Part shown: positions 17,240 to 25,860 of the stretch, one piece after another | How positions within the stretch are numbered: position 1 is the first letter of the stretch | Layout: the number at the start of each line of letters is the position of its first letter | From: Bradyrhizobium diazoefficiens | GTDB taxonomy: Bacteria; Pseudomonadota; Alphaproteobacteria; Rhizobiales; Xanthobacteraceae | Length of the DNA stretch: 64,000 nucleotides | NCBI RefSeq assembly: GCF_016599855.1 | Contig: NZ_CP067041.1 | Coordinates: forward strand, 2,046,001-2,110,000 | Direction of reading: 5' to 3' | Position numbers and translations under genes: made by a program | Notes under the pieces: model-generated | Database searches by the model: none | What the model was told of the DNA's origin: nothing | What the model saw: the letters and a program-made list of their open reading frames with translations, nothing else

Positions 17240-17428
17240 TTAGATCTCGGTGTAGTCCAGCATCGTGTGTTCCCCGGACCAGATCTTGTCTGCGTCGTAG
17301 ATTCGCTCCCGACGTCTGGACCTGAAGTCAACTCCGAGAACGACGACGTCCGCGGTCAAAGCCTTGCAAAGCGTCGTCTCGCGGCTAACGGGCGGGCTGA
17401 GGACTTCCGCAATCAAAGACTTGGGCAT
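17240..17428 (-). CDS. Unrecognised 62-residue ORF directly behind the Zur-like palindrome
   Basis: Begins MPKSLIAEVLSPPVSRE and ends GEHTMLDYTEI. I do not recognise the family. A strong AGGAG ribosome site lies seven bases before the ATG at 17428, and a perfect 20-bp palindrome lies 14 bases further upstream, so it has the signals of a real, repressible first gene. It may be a shortened remnant of a longer protein, since the gene after it (CobW-type GTPase) is also decayed. It has no membrane segment and one Cys. Confidence 0.45.
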   Translation of the reverse strand: MPKSLIAEVLSPPVSRETTLCKALTADVVVLGVDFRSRRRERIYDADKIWSGEHTMLDYTEI

Positions 17429-17441
17429 GGACGCTCCTGGC

Positions 17442-17461
17442 TGTAATGTTATAACATTACA
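17442..17461. promoter_or_regulatory. zur box: Perfect 20-bp palindrome, Zur-type operator
   Basis: TGTAATGTTATAACATTACA is an exact palindrome. The AATGTTATAACATT core is that of zinc uptake regulator (Zur) boxes in alphaproteobacteria. It sits 14 bases upstream of the leftward 62-codon ORF with its AGGAG site, and upstream of the rightward DUF2946-like / DUF1007 / NicO genes. It is expected to be bound by zinc-loaded Zur and repress both directions; binding is inference from the motif. Confidence 0.75.
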
Positions 17462-17690
17462 TTCAGCTACACCGCCATGACCGAGGTCGTCAAGCCGCAA
17501 TGCCCCGCTTCGGGCGTCTGCATCCAATCGTCGAACTTGGGGCTGCGCGCGCGAGTGCGGGTCGGGCGCCCTCGCGGCCCCTCGGTCGCCACATTCTCCG
17601 CGTCCATTGCACAATGATTGCCGTGCAAGCTGGCTAAATGTGATGCCGTTGGTTCTTAGGCTGCAGAACCCTCAGAAGGGGACAGCTTTC

Positions 17691-18095
17691 TTGGCAGAAG
17701 CGAACATCGTGCCGGCAAGACTCTTTGCCCAGCGATGCGGAGCGTATCTCGCGCTAATGGCGTTGATACTGCAGCTCGCGCTGTCCTTCGCGCACGTCCA
17801 CAAGCACGATCTCGCTTCTTTGGGCTTCGATCGCACCGATGTCGCAAGCGTCGGGCACGACCGCTCGACCCTGCCATCCCTCGAGAAGCTCCCGTCGCGG
17901 CTGGCCGATGACGAGGATCGCTGCCCGATCTGCTTTTCGAGCTTCCTGCTCTCGAACTCTTCGTTGCCGGCTGCGCCGGCACATCCGCATTCCCTGCAGT
18001 TCGCCGCAATTGATCGCGCGTTGAACCCGGTTTCCGATCGTCTATTTCAACAGCGCCGGGCGGCATTCCTGTCGCGCGCGCCGCCGGCCGGCTGA
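17691..18095 (+). CDS. DUF2946-like small secreted/membrane protein (second copy)
   Basis: A protein of about 134 residues with the same design as the gene at 16321: an N-terminal hydrophobic stretch running into a His motif (ALILQLALSFAHVHKHD), a DEDRCPICFSSFLL segment with CPIC, and a C-terminus ending SRAPP. The start is probably TTG 17691, because AGAAGGGGACA lies eight to ten bases upstream; in-frame ATG codons at 17607 and 17643 lack a good site. It is the first gene of a rightward set with DUF1007 and NicO genes and lies 230 bases from the Zur-like palindrome. Confidence 0.6.
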   Translation: MAEANIVPARLFAQRCGAYLALMALILQLALSFAHVHKHDLASLGFDRTDVASVGHDRSTLPSLEKLPSRLADDEDRCPICFSSFLLSNSSLPAAPAHPHSLQFAAIDRALNPVSDRLFQQRRAAFLSRAPPAG

Positions 18096-18246
18096 CGATC
18101 GACGACGCTCCGTGGTTGCCAGGACATCTCCTGCGTAGCACGCTCTCGTGGACGCGTCAGCTCGCGCGCTATCACGCCAAGAGCGCTTTTAAGCCACCGT
18201 GCCCGCCTGCTGCGGGTGCTCGCATGTCTCGATTCGCGAACAAATC

Positions 18247-18885
18247 ATGATGAAAACGATGTCCTGCTGCTGCGCAGGTTTCCTGCTTTGGTTGTTTGCG
18301 AGCCGTGCGGAGGCGCATCCCCACGTCTGGGTGACGTTCCATAGCGAAGTGCTCTACGCGGCCGACGGCAAGATGACGGGCGTGCGTCATGCCTGGACCT
18401 TCGACGACATGTTTTCGGCCTATGCGCTTCAGGGCATCTCCCACGCCAAAAAAGGACATTACACGCGCGAGGAGCTGGCCTCACTTGCCCAGACCAACAT
18501 GGATTCCCTGAAGGAATACGCTTATTTCACCTACGCGCGCGCCGACGGCAAGAAGCTGAAGTTCGGCGACCCGGTCGACTATTGGCTCGAATACAAGAAT
18601 GCCGCGCTGACCCTGCATTTCACCTTGCCTCTGAGAGCGGCGGTCTCTGCCAACGCCATGCAGATCGAGGTCTACGACCCCACGATCTTCGTCGATTTCG
18701 AATTCGCCAAGGACAAGCCGGTGTCCTTGAACGGCGCGCCGCAATGCGCCGTGAGCTACGATCTTCCACATCAGCCGACGCCGGCCGAGCAGGCGCGGCT
18801 CAGCCAGCTCGATGCCGTGCCGCTCGATTCCTCCAGCACGTATGGCGAAATTTTCGCCAACAAGATCCAGGTGAAGTGCCCGTGA
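18247..18885 (+). CDS. DUF1007 family periplasmic protein
   Basis: A 212-residue secreted protein. The signal peptide (TMSCCCAGFLLWLFASRAEA) is followed by HPHVWVTFHSEVLY, the conserved start of DUF1007, whose members act with NicO-type metal permeases. Further conserved pieces are AWTFDDMFSAY and LKFGDPVDYWLEY. The early HPHVW His pair is a plausible metal ligand. The ATG at 18247 begins the signal peptide; a GTG at 18199 adds a Cys-rich leader and is less likely. The stop overlaps the next gene's GTG, so the two are translationally coupled. Confidence 0.85.
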   Translation: MMKTMSCCCAGFLLWLFASRAEAHPHVWVTFHSEVLYAADGKMTGVRHAWTFDDMFSAYALQGISHAKKGHYTREELASLAQTNMDSLKEYAYFTYARADGKKLKFGDPVDYWLEYKNAALTLHFTLPLRAAVSANAMQIEVYDPTIFVDFEFAKDKPVSLNGAPQCAVSYDLPHQPTPAEQARLSQLDAVPLDSSSTYGEIFANKIQVKCP

Positions 18886-19994
18886 CCAGATCCCGCAAAG
18901 TTTCCTTGGCTGCCTGGATGGTGATCCTCGTGTCCTGCGTAACCGGTATGGCGTCGGCATGGGCCGCACCGTTCGGAGCGCCGCATCCCGCAACGGCCAT
19001 CTCCTCGTCGGGACTTACGGGCTGGATCTTTGCCGAGCAGGCGGCCTTTTACCGCTCGCTGTCGGGCTTCATCCGGGCATCCCGCGAGGATGGGGCCGCG
19101 ATGTGGGAGCTGTTCGGCATTTCCTTTGTCTACGGCATTTTCCACGCCGCAGGTCCTGGCCATGGCAAGGCGGTCATCTCTTCCTACCTTGTCGCTAACG
19201 AGGAGACGTGGCGGCGAGGCGTGGTCCTGTCGTTTGCATCCGCGGGCATCCAGGCGATCGTCGCGATCATCGTCGTGGCCATCGCCGCCGTGCTGCTTGG
19301 CGCGACTGCCAAGGCGATCGGGCTGACCGTCCATCTGGTCGAGATCGTCAGTTATGGTCTCGTCGTCCTGATCGGCCTGCGGCTTCTCTATGTCAAAGGC
19401 CGCGCCTTCCTGATCGCCAGCCGCGAGCTGACATGGCGCCAAGCGCCCGAGCTTGCTTTCGCGTCAGCTCCCGCAACCAAAGCCGTCCAATCCTTCGCCA
19501 CGCGGCCTCCTGCGATGGCCATGCGCGCAGCGCAGTGCCAGCTCGACGGATGCACCGTGCACGGTTTTCAGTGCGAGGGCGATCACGACCACCACGCTTC
19601 GGCTTGGGGCCATGCCCATGGACCCGAGCCGGCCGCTCTCGCCGGCGCCGGCGGATGGCAACGAGGGATGGCCGCGGTGGTCGCGGTGGGATTGCGCCCC
19701 TGCTCCGGCGCCATCATCGTGCTGATCTTCGCGCTGGCGCAGGACCTGTTCTGGACCGGCGTGGGTGCAACGCTGATCATGGGATTGGGAACGGCGATCA
19801 CCGTGGCCGCGATCGCAACCCTCGCGGTCGGCGCGCGGCGCGTGGCGAGCCGCATTGCCGGGTCACGCTCCGGAACGGGCATGCTCATCATGCGAGCGAT
19901 TGAAGTTGGCGCCGCGGCGCTCATCGTCGCGTTCGGAGGACTATTGTTGGCCGGCTATCTGGAGAGCGAGCGCCTCTGGATGTTTACCGGATAG
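18882..19994 (+). CDS. NicO/RcnA-type nickel/cobalt (metal) permease
   Basis: A 370-residue membrane protein of the high-affinity nickel transporter superfamily, probably in the inner membrane. It has an N-terminal signal-anchor, the motif FHAAGPGHGKAVISSY in the first conserved block, a His-rich cytoplasmic or periplasmic loop (GDHDHHASAWGHAHG, about residues 225-245) and GLRPCSGAIIVLIFALAQ in the second block. The start is GTG 18882, overlapping the DUF1007 stop as GTGA. Family members move Ni2+ or Co2+. The Zur-type box upstream raises the possibility that this one serves zinc, which the sequence alone cannot decide. Confidence 0.85.
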   Translation: MTRSRKVSLAAWMVILVSCVTGMASAWAAPFGAPHPATAISSSGLTGWIFAEQAAFYRSLSGFIRASREDGAAMWELFGISFVYGIFHAAGPGHGKAVISSYLVANEETWRRGVVLSFASAGIQAIVAIIVVAIAAVLLGATAKAIGLTVHLVEIVSYGLVVLIGLRLLYVKGRAFLIASRELTWRQAPELAFASAPATKAVQSFATRPPAMAMRAAQCQLDGCTVHGFQCEGDHDHHASAWGHAHGPEPAALAGAGGWQRGMAAVVAVGLRPCSGAIIVLIFALAQDLFWTGVGATLIMGLGTAITVAAIATLAVGARRVASRIAGSRSGTGMLIMRAIEVGAAALIVAFGGLLLAGYLESERLWMFTG

Positions 19995-20031
19995 ACTTCG
20001 CCGGCGAGCCCTCCGCGGTGGCGGAGCAGGA

Positions 20032-22095
20032 TCAGCGTCCTTCACGCAGCCACGTCGCCGCGAAGGCGCCGAGCAGCAGCAACAGGCCGATCAGGCCGGC
20101 GAAGATCGGCAGCACGCCGACGCCCTTGACGACGCTGGCGTCGCGCATCCGCACGCCCATCCAGCCGTCGCCTGAGAAGACGCTGGTCGAGCGCACCGGA
20201 ACGATGCGCGGCAGCTCGACGCTGCCGCCATCCGCGATCCGCACGGAATTGCCGCCGGTGGCCTGCGTCAGCGGCTTCAGGGTCTCGGTGGTGGAGGTGA
20301 CCTCCGAAAACTCCTTCGGATTGGTCGGGCCGACATTGATCAGCGCCTTCAGCGTGCCGTCGGTCGCCTGCCACAGGCCGAGCTCGCTTGCCGGCAGGCT
20401 GGCGCGCCACTCGCCGGGGTCGCCGGGGCTGAGCGTCAGGTCATGCGAGACGCCGGAGGGCGAGGTCACGCTCACCGGCTGCACGCTGTCCGCCATGGTC
20501 TGGCGCACCACCACGAGATTCTTGCCCTGCACCTGGAGCCGCAGCGCCTCTTCATCAAGGTCCGGCTGCTTCATCAGCCAGTGCGACATCCGCCTGAGCA
20601 GATCGAGATGCGGACCGCCGCCCTCATAGCCGCGCGCCCACAGCCAGATGTGATCGGACAGCAGCAGCGCGACGCGGCCCTCGCCGAAGCGCGACAGGAA
20701 CAAGAGCGGCTTGCCGTCCGCGCCGGTCATCACCGGCGGGTTGACTGAATTGCGCGTGTCGACGGTGCGGAAGAAACGGCTCCAGTGCGGCGGCTCGAAC
20801 GCCGAGCCCTCCAGCCCGCGCGTGACGGGATGGCGTTTGCCGATGTCTGAGAGATGCGCATAGAACGGCTTCTCGGTGACGCCGACCGGCTCGGCCGGCA
20901 GCACCGCGTCGAGTGGCGTGCGCCAGATGCTGGTAGTCGAGGCGTAGTCGGGACCTGCCGATACTAGCACCGCGCCGCCCGAGCGCACATAGCGCGCGAT
21001 GTTGTCGAAATAGGCGACCGGCAGTACGCCCTGGCGGGCGTAGCGGTCGAAGATGATCAGCTGGAATTCGTTGATGTGCTGCTGGAACAGCTCGCGGGTC
21101 GGAAACGCGATCAGCGACAATTCGTTGATCGGCGTGCCGTCCTGCTTCTCTGGCGGACGCAGAATGGTGAAATGCACGAGGTCGACGCTGGCGTCGGACT
21201 TCAAGAGGTTGCGCCAGGTGCGTTCGCCGGAATGCGGCTCGCCCGAGACCAGAAGCACGCGCAGCTTGTCGCGCACGCCGTCGATGGCGACGACGGCGCG
21301 ATTGTTCACCGGCGTCAGCTCGCGTGGCAGCGGCGAGGCCTCGATCTCGACGATGTTGGGGCCAGCATGCTTGATCTCGACGTCGACGCTGGCGCTCTGG
21401 CCACTTGTCAGCGTGCGCTCGTTGATGACCTCGCCGTCGCGGCGGACCGTGACCTTGGCGCGCTCGCCGGTGACGCCCTGGTCGTCAAGCTTGTAAGAGA
21501 TGGTCTGGGTCTGGCCGACGATGCCGAAGCGCGGCGCCGCCGTGATCGCGATGCGGCGATCGCGTTCGTCCTTCTGGCCAGTGATGAGCGCCTGCACCGG
21601 TGCCTGGAAGCCCAGCGCGGCGGCGTTGGCCGGGATGTCGTGAACGCGGCCGTCGGTGATCAGGAACGCGCCGGCGACGCGGTCGACCGGCACGTCCGAC
21701 AGTGCGGAGGCGAGCGCGCCGAACAATTTCGTGCCATCGGTCTCGCCGTCGGCCTGTCCGGCATCGACGACGCGCACCTCCAGGCCCTTGATCTTCTTCA
21801 GGCTGTCGACCAGCGCCTCCTGCGCCTTGGCGGCTTCCTGGTTGCGCTTGCCGAAGTTCTGGCTCGGGCTCTTGTCGACGACGACGGCGGCGACCGAGGT
21901 GAGGGGATCGCGGTCCTCGCGCGTGAAGGAGGGATTGGCGAGCGCGAGCAGAAACAGCGCCAGCGCCGCCACGCGCACCGCCGCACCACGCGCTCGCGCA
22001 AGCAACAGCACGGCCGCGATGACCACGATCGCAGCGAGCGCGATCCACAGGACGATCGCGGGGACCAGCGGCGTGAAAGCGATGCCGTAATTCAT
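20032..22095 (-). CDS. Large membrane protein with glutamine-amidotransferase-like fold, last gene of MoxR operon
   Basis: A 687-residue protein. It has two N-terminal membrane helices, a middle vWA-like region (VAAVVVDKSPSQ, AGAFLITDGRVHDIP), a segment reminiscent of class I glutamine amidotransferase-like folds (LIIFDRYARQGVLPVAYFDN, RYVRSGGAVLVSAG) and one C-terminal membrane helix. It is the last of four genes read leftward (MoxR, DUF58, DUF4159, this one), seven bases after the DUF4159 gene. Proteins of this set are predicted to act in the envelope, but their substrate is unknown. Confidence 0.75.
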   Translation of the reverse strand: MNYGIAFTPLVPAIVLWIALAAIVVIAAVLLLARARGAAVRVAALALFLLALANPSFTREDRDPLTSVAAVVVDKSPSQNFGKRNQEAAKAQEALVDSLKKIKGLEVRVVDAGQADGETDGTKLFGALASALSDVPVDRVAGAFLITDGRVHDIPANAAALGFQAPVQALITGQKDERDRRIAITAAPRFGIVGQTQTISYKLDDQGVTGERAKVTVRRDGEVINERTLTSGQSASVDVEIKHAGPNIVEIEASPLPRELTPVNNRAVVAIDGVRDKLRVLLVSGEPHSGERTWRNLLKSDASVDLVHFTILRPPEKQDGTPINELSLIAFPTRELFQQHINEFQLIIFDRYARQGVLPVAYFDNIARYVRSGGAVLVSAGPDYASTTSIWRTPLDAVLPAEPVGVTEKPFYAHLSDIGKRHPVTRGLEGSAFEPPHWSRFFRTVDTRNSVNPPVMTGADGKPLLFLSRFGEGRVALLLSDHIWLWARGYEGGGPHLDLLRRMSHWLMKQPDLDEEALRLQVQGKNLVVVRQTMADSVQPVSVTSPSGVSHDLTLSPGDPGEWRASLPASELGLWQATDGTLKALINVGPTNPKEFSEVTSTTETLKPLTQATGGNSVRIADGGSVELPRIVPVRSTSVFSGDGWMGVRMRDASVVKGVGVLPIFAGLIGLLLLLGAFAATWLREGR

Positions 22096-22102
22096 GTCGA
22101 TC

Positions 22103-24916
22103 CTATTGCCCCAGCCGTTCGATCAGGGCCGGTGCGTGCACCTGGTCGGCCTTGTAGTTGCCGGTCAGCGTGTACATCACGATGTTGACGCCGGCGCGGT
22201 AGGCGAATTCGCGCTGGCGCGGCTCGCCGGGTGTCAGCGGCAGCATCGGCTGGCCGTCGGGACGGAGCGCCCAGGCGCCGGCGAGGTCGTTGGAGGTGAT
22301 GATGATCGGGGAGACGCCGTCGCCGCCGCGCGCGGGGCGCTGCGCGCTCTCGTCGTCGTCCTCGCGCGGTAGCGCCTCGACCCAGGTCTGGCCCGAGCTG
22401 AAGCGGCCGGGGAAGTCGCGCAACAGATAGAAGGTCTTGGTCAGCACGTGCTCGCGCGGCACCGGCTCGAGCTCGGGCACGTCGAGCGAGGACAGGATCT
22501 CGCGCAGGGCCTGCATGCCCGGCGTCTGCGAGGCACCGTTCTCGCCGGGTGGTGCTTCGACCGCATCGCGGGTGTCGAAGATCACGGTGCCGCCCTGCTT
22601 CATATAGGCGTCGATCTTGTTGATGGCGTCCTGCGGCGGCTTCGGCACGCCAGGCACGATCGGCCAGTAGATCAGCGGGAAGAAGGCGAGCTCGTCATGC
22701 GCGGGATCGACGCCGACGGGATCGCCGGCCTCGAGCGCGGTGCGCTGCGCCAGGAACAGCGTCAGGCCGGTCAGGCCGGCCTTGACGATGGAATCGACGT
22801 CGGCATTGCCGGTGACGACATAGGCGAGGCGGGTCTGCGACGTCGACTTCATCGCGAATTCGTCCGACGCGCTGTCGGCGCGCGACGGCGTCGGCGAAAG
22901 CACCGCGATGCCGGCAAGCATGACCCCGAGCAGGATCATGGCAGGCGCGGCGCGACGGCGCAGCAGCGCGGCGATCCCGCCGCCGAGCAGCGCCACGATA
23001 ATGGCGTCCACCAGAAACAGCGCCAGCGACGTCGACAGCAGCCAGCCACGCAAGTCGCGCGGCTCGGCGTTGGTGTAGGTGGCATGCCGGGCGCGGAGGC
23101 TCGCAGTGTTGAGGGCGGCGATGCGGTCGGCGCTGGCGAGCGTGTTCACGGCGAGCGGTCCTTCTGCCGGACCGTACCAGCCGGGCGGATGATCCGGCGT
23201 GGCGCGGTCGCGATAATCAGCCGTCAGCGGCTTGGCGGTGGCGGGCGGCGGCCCAAATGCGCCGAAGCCGTCCAGCATGTGCAGCGGTGCCAGCGTCTCG
23301 GTGCTCGCCTCAACGGCAACGCCGGGGCCGGGCTTGGAGGTGTAGCCGGACATGTCGACGACGCGCCTCAGCATTTCGACGAAGGTGCCGGACATCGGCA
23401 GATCCGACCAGCGCATATCGGCACTGACATGGAACAGGCTGACGATGCCCTTGCCGCGATGCTCGCCGGTCACGAGCGGCGTGCCGTCTTCGAGCGAGGC
23501 CCAGCTCTTGGTGGCGAGCACCGCATCGGGCTCGGCCAGCACCTGCCGGCTGACGGTGACATCTTTGGGAACGGCGACGCCGGCAAACGGACCGTCGGCT
23601 GCGAAGGCGGCGAGATGCTGCGGCTTCTCCCAGGTCAGGCTGCCGCCGAGCGTGCGGCCGCCCTTGCGCAGCTTGACCGGGACGAGATCGTCCTCGGCCT
23701 GCGCCAGCCGAGGCCCGGCGAACCGCACGAGCACGCCGCCCTGGTCGATCCAGGCGTTGAGACGCTCGCGCAATTCGGGCGCGACGGTGCCGACATCGGC
23801 GAGGATGATCATCGGCAGTTTCTGGTCGAGGAATTGGGTGATGCCCTGCTGCGGCGCGCCCTTGTCGGCCAGCCGCACGTCCGCGAACGGCGCCAGCGCG
23901 CGGGTGAGATAGAAGGTCGGCGCCAGCAACGGTTGCGCGGTCTCGCTGGTCGAGCCCGAGACGATGCCGATGGCGCGCCGCCGCCAGCGCTTGTCGAGCA
24001 GCTGCACCGCGCCGGCCGAGCGCTCGCCGGAGATCTCGAGCCGCGAGATGTCGTTGCGCAGCTCGACCGGCAGGTCGAACGCCGCCTCGGTCTCCTTGTC
24101 CTGGGGGCCGAAGGTGAAGCGCGCCTCGCCGATCGGGGAGGCCTTCTGGTCGAGCGCCCGCACGGTGCCGCTGGCAATGCCGCTGTCGGTGCGCAGCACC
24201 TTCACCGTCATCTTCGCCGCCGCGTTTTCCGCCGCGACCAATGCCAGCGGAGAGGACGTGCCGCCTTCGAACACCGTCAAGCTGCGATCCCCTAAGGTCT
24301 TGCCGAGCCCAGCCACGAACTCTTCGCCGCGGCCGGTATCGACACCGTCAGACAGCCAGGCGATTTCGCAGTCGCCGGTCGCTTTGAGGAAACGGTCGAT
24401 CGCGGGAAGCGTTTCAACGCGCTCGATCGAATAGGGCTTTGGCACGATCTGCCGCAGCGCAACGCGCGCGGCGCCTGCCGGCATCAGGGTGATGTCGCGG
24501 TTCGGCTCGGACAGCGGCACCAGCGCGATCGCGCGGCGGTCGTTGTCGGCATTGGCGATCAGTTCGTCGGCGGCCCGGATCCGCGTGTCCCAATTCGAGG
24601 CAGCGCTCCAGCCGTCGTCGAACATGATCATCAGCGGCGCCTTGCTGGCGGCAAGGCCGGTCTGCGGATTCCAGATCGGGCCCGCGGCGGCGAAAATGAC
24701 GAGCGCCGCAGCCAGCAGCCGCAGCGCGGTCAGCCACCACGGCGTCCGCGCCGGCGTCTCTTCTCTCGGTGCGATGTCGAACAACAGGCGCGTCGGCGGA
24801 AATTCGATGCGGCGCGGCCGCGGCGGCATCACGCGGAGCAGCCACCACAACACCGGCAGGCTGACAAGGCCGATCAGCAGCAGCGGTTCGGTGAAGGCGA
24901 GCGGCAATCCCATCAT
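22103..24916 (-). CDS. DUF4159 protein with BatA-type N-terminus
   Basis: A 937-residue membrane protein. The first 100 residues carry the BatA/aerotolerance N-terminal unit (LLLIGLVSLPVLWWLLRVMPP, then PPTRLLFDI), followed by a vWA-like region and a second membrane stretch near residues 630-690. The last 220 residues (FAMKSTSQTRLAYVVTGN, FDTRDAVEAPPGENG) form the DUF4159 domain. It overlaps the DUF58 gene upstream by ATGA and is seven bases before the next gene, so all four are one transcript. It is probably an inner-membrane scaffold with large periplasmic parts. Confidence 0.85.
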   Translation of the reverse strand: MMGLPLAFTEPLLLIGLVSLPVLWWLLRVMPPRPRRIEFPPTRLLFDIAPREETPARTPWWLTALRLLAAALVIFAAAGPIWNPQTGLAASKAPLMIMFDDGWSAASNWDTRIRAADELIANADNDRRAIALVPLSEPNRDITLMPAGAARVALRQIVPKPYSIERVETLPAIDRFLKATGDCEIAWLSDGVDTGRGEEFVAGLGKTLGDRSLTVFEGGTSSPLALVAAENAAAKMTVKVLRTDSGIASGTVRALDQKASPIGEARFTFGPQDKETEAAFDLPVELRNDISRLEISGERSAGAVQLLDKRWRRRAIGIVSGSTSETAQPLLAPTFYLTRALAPFADVRLADKGAPQQGITQFLDQKLPMIILADVGTVAPELRERLNAWIDQGGVLVRFAGPRLAQAEDDLVPVKLRKGGRTLGGSLTWEKPQHLAAFAADGPFAGVAVPKDVTVSRQVLAEPDAVLATKSWASLEDGTPLVTGEHRGKGIVSLFHVSADMRWSDLPMSGTFVEMLRRVVDMSGYTSKPGPGVAVEASTETLAPLHMLDGFGAFGPPPATAKPLTADYRDRATPDHPPGWYGPAEGPLAVNTLASADRIAALNTASLRARHATYTNAEPRDLRGWLLSTSLALFLVDAIIVALLGGGIAALLRRRAAPAMILLGVMLAGIAVLSPTPSRADSASDEFAMKSTSQTRLAYVVTGNADVDSIVKAGLTGLTLFLAQRTALEAGDPVGVDPAHDELAFFPLIYWPIVPGVPKPPQDAINKIDAYMKQGGTVIFDTRDAVEAPPGENGASQTPGMQALREILSSLDVPELEPVPREHVLTKTFYLLRDFPGRFSSGQTWVEALPREDDDESAQRPARGGDGVSPIIITSNDLAGAWALRPDGQPMLPLTPGEPRQREFAYRAGVNIVMYTLTGNYKADQVHAPALIERLGQ

Positions 24917-25860
24917 GCGGCCGGCCCCGCCTTGATCGTCGTGATGCGGGCGCCCGACTTGCTCACCTGCATGCCGGCATGCAGGAACAGCAGCAGCTCG
25001 GCCGCGGAGCGGTCGGTCGCATGCGTCGCGAACAGCCAGTCCAGCTTGTTCGTCTCGGCGCGGATCTGGTCGCGGTGCAGTGCCAGCCGCGTGGTGTAAT
25101 CCTCTGCCCAGCTCTCGGCGCGGCCGGCGGTGATCACGCCAAAGCCCTCGGGCTCGACGAATTCGACGCGGCCCGAATAGGGAAACGACTCTTCGGCGGG
25201 ATCGACGACCTGCACCAGTGTGCCATGCGCGCCGGAGCCGGAGAGCCCTGCGAGCGTCGTCCTGATCTCCGCGATCGGCGACCAGAAATCCGACAGCACG
25301 ATGGTCTCGGCTAGCGCCGCAGGCACGAAGGACGGCGGCAGGCTCAGGCGGTCGGCATCGTCATGCAGCATCGCCTGCGCCATTTTGTCGATGACGCTGC
25401 GGCTTGCGGTCGGTGCCATCAATCCGGGAATGCCGACGCGTTCGCCGCCCGCGACCAGCAGCTCGGCCAGCGCGAAGGCGACGATCAGCGTCCGCTCCAG
25501 CTTGGATTCGCGCGCGGTCTTCGAGGCGAACGCCATCGACGGCGAGCGGTCGGGCCAGATCCAGACCGTGTGCGAGGCTTCCCATTCAAGCTCGCGGACA
25601 TAGAGATGGTCGTCCCGCGCCGAGCGGCGCCAGTCGACATTCTGCGACGGCTCGCCCGAGACGAAGCGACGGTATTGCCAGAAATTTTCGCCGGAGCCGG
25701 CGCGGCGGCGGCCGTGCAAACCGTGGATGACGTTGGCGGCGATGCGGCGAGCCTCGAGCACCAGGCGCGGCAGCGAAGCGGCGAGCGTACGGCTTTCGCC
25801 ATCGGCACGTCGGATCGCTATTGTCTCCTTCGCTCTATGCCCGTTCTCTGCGGCCATCAA
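24913..25860 (-). CDS. DUF58 domain protein
   Basis: A 315-residue DUF58 protein. The conserved block GENFWQYRRFVSGEPSQNVDW followed by RSARDDHLYVRELEWE is the family signature, and WIWPDRSPSM carries the start of a vWA-like fold. DUF58 proteins are regular partners of MoxR ATPases. It overlaps both neighbours by four bases (MoxR upstream, DUF4159 downstream), indicating tight translational coupling. No catalytic role can be assigned. Confidence 0.9.
   Translation of the reverse strand: MMAAENGHRAKETIAIRRADGESRTLAASLPRLVLEARRIAANVIHGLHGRRRAGSGENFWQYRRFVSGEPSQNVDWRRSARDDHLYVRELEWEASHTVWIWPDRSPSMAFASKTARESKLERTLIVAFALAELLVAGGERVGIPGLMAPTASRSVIDKMAQAMLHDDADRLSLPPSFVPAALAETIVLSDFWSPIAEIRTTLAGLSGSGAHGTLVQVVDPAEESFPYSGRVEFVEPEGFGVITAGRAESWAEDYTTRLALHRDQIRAETNKLDWLFATHATDRSAAELLLFLHAGMQVSKSGARITTIKAGPAA

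Noticed and set aside
22448..24295. 615-codon open frame opposite the DUF4159 gene
   Set aside because: The text is Arg/His/Gln-rich with no domain, and it mirrors a well supported gene on the other strand.
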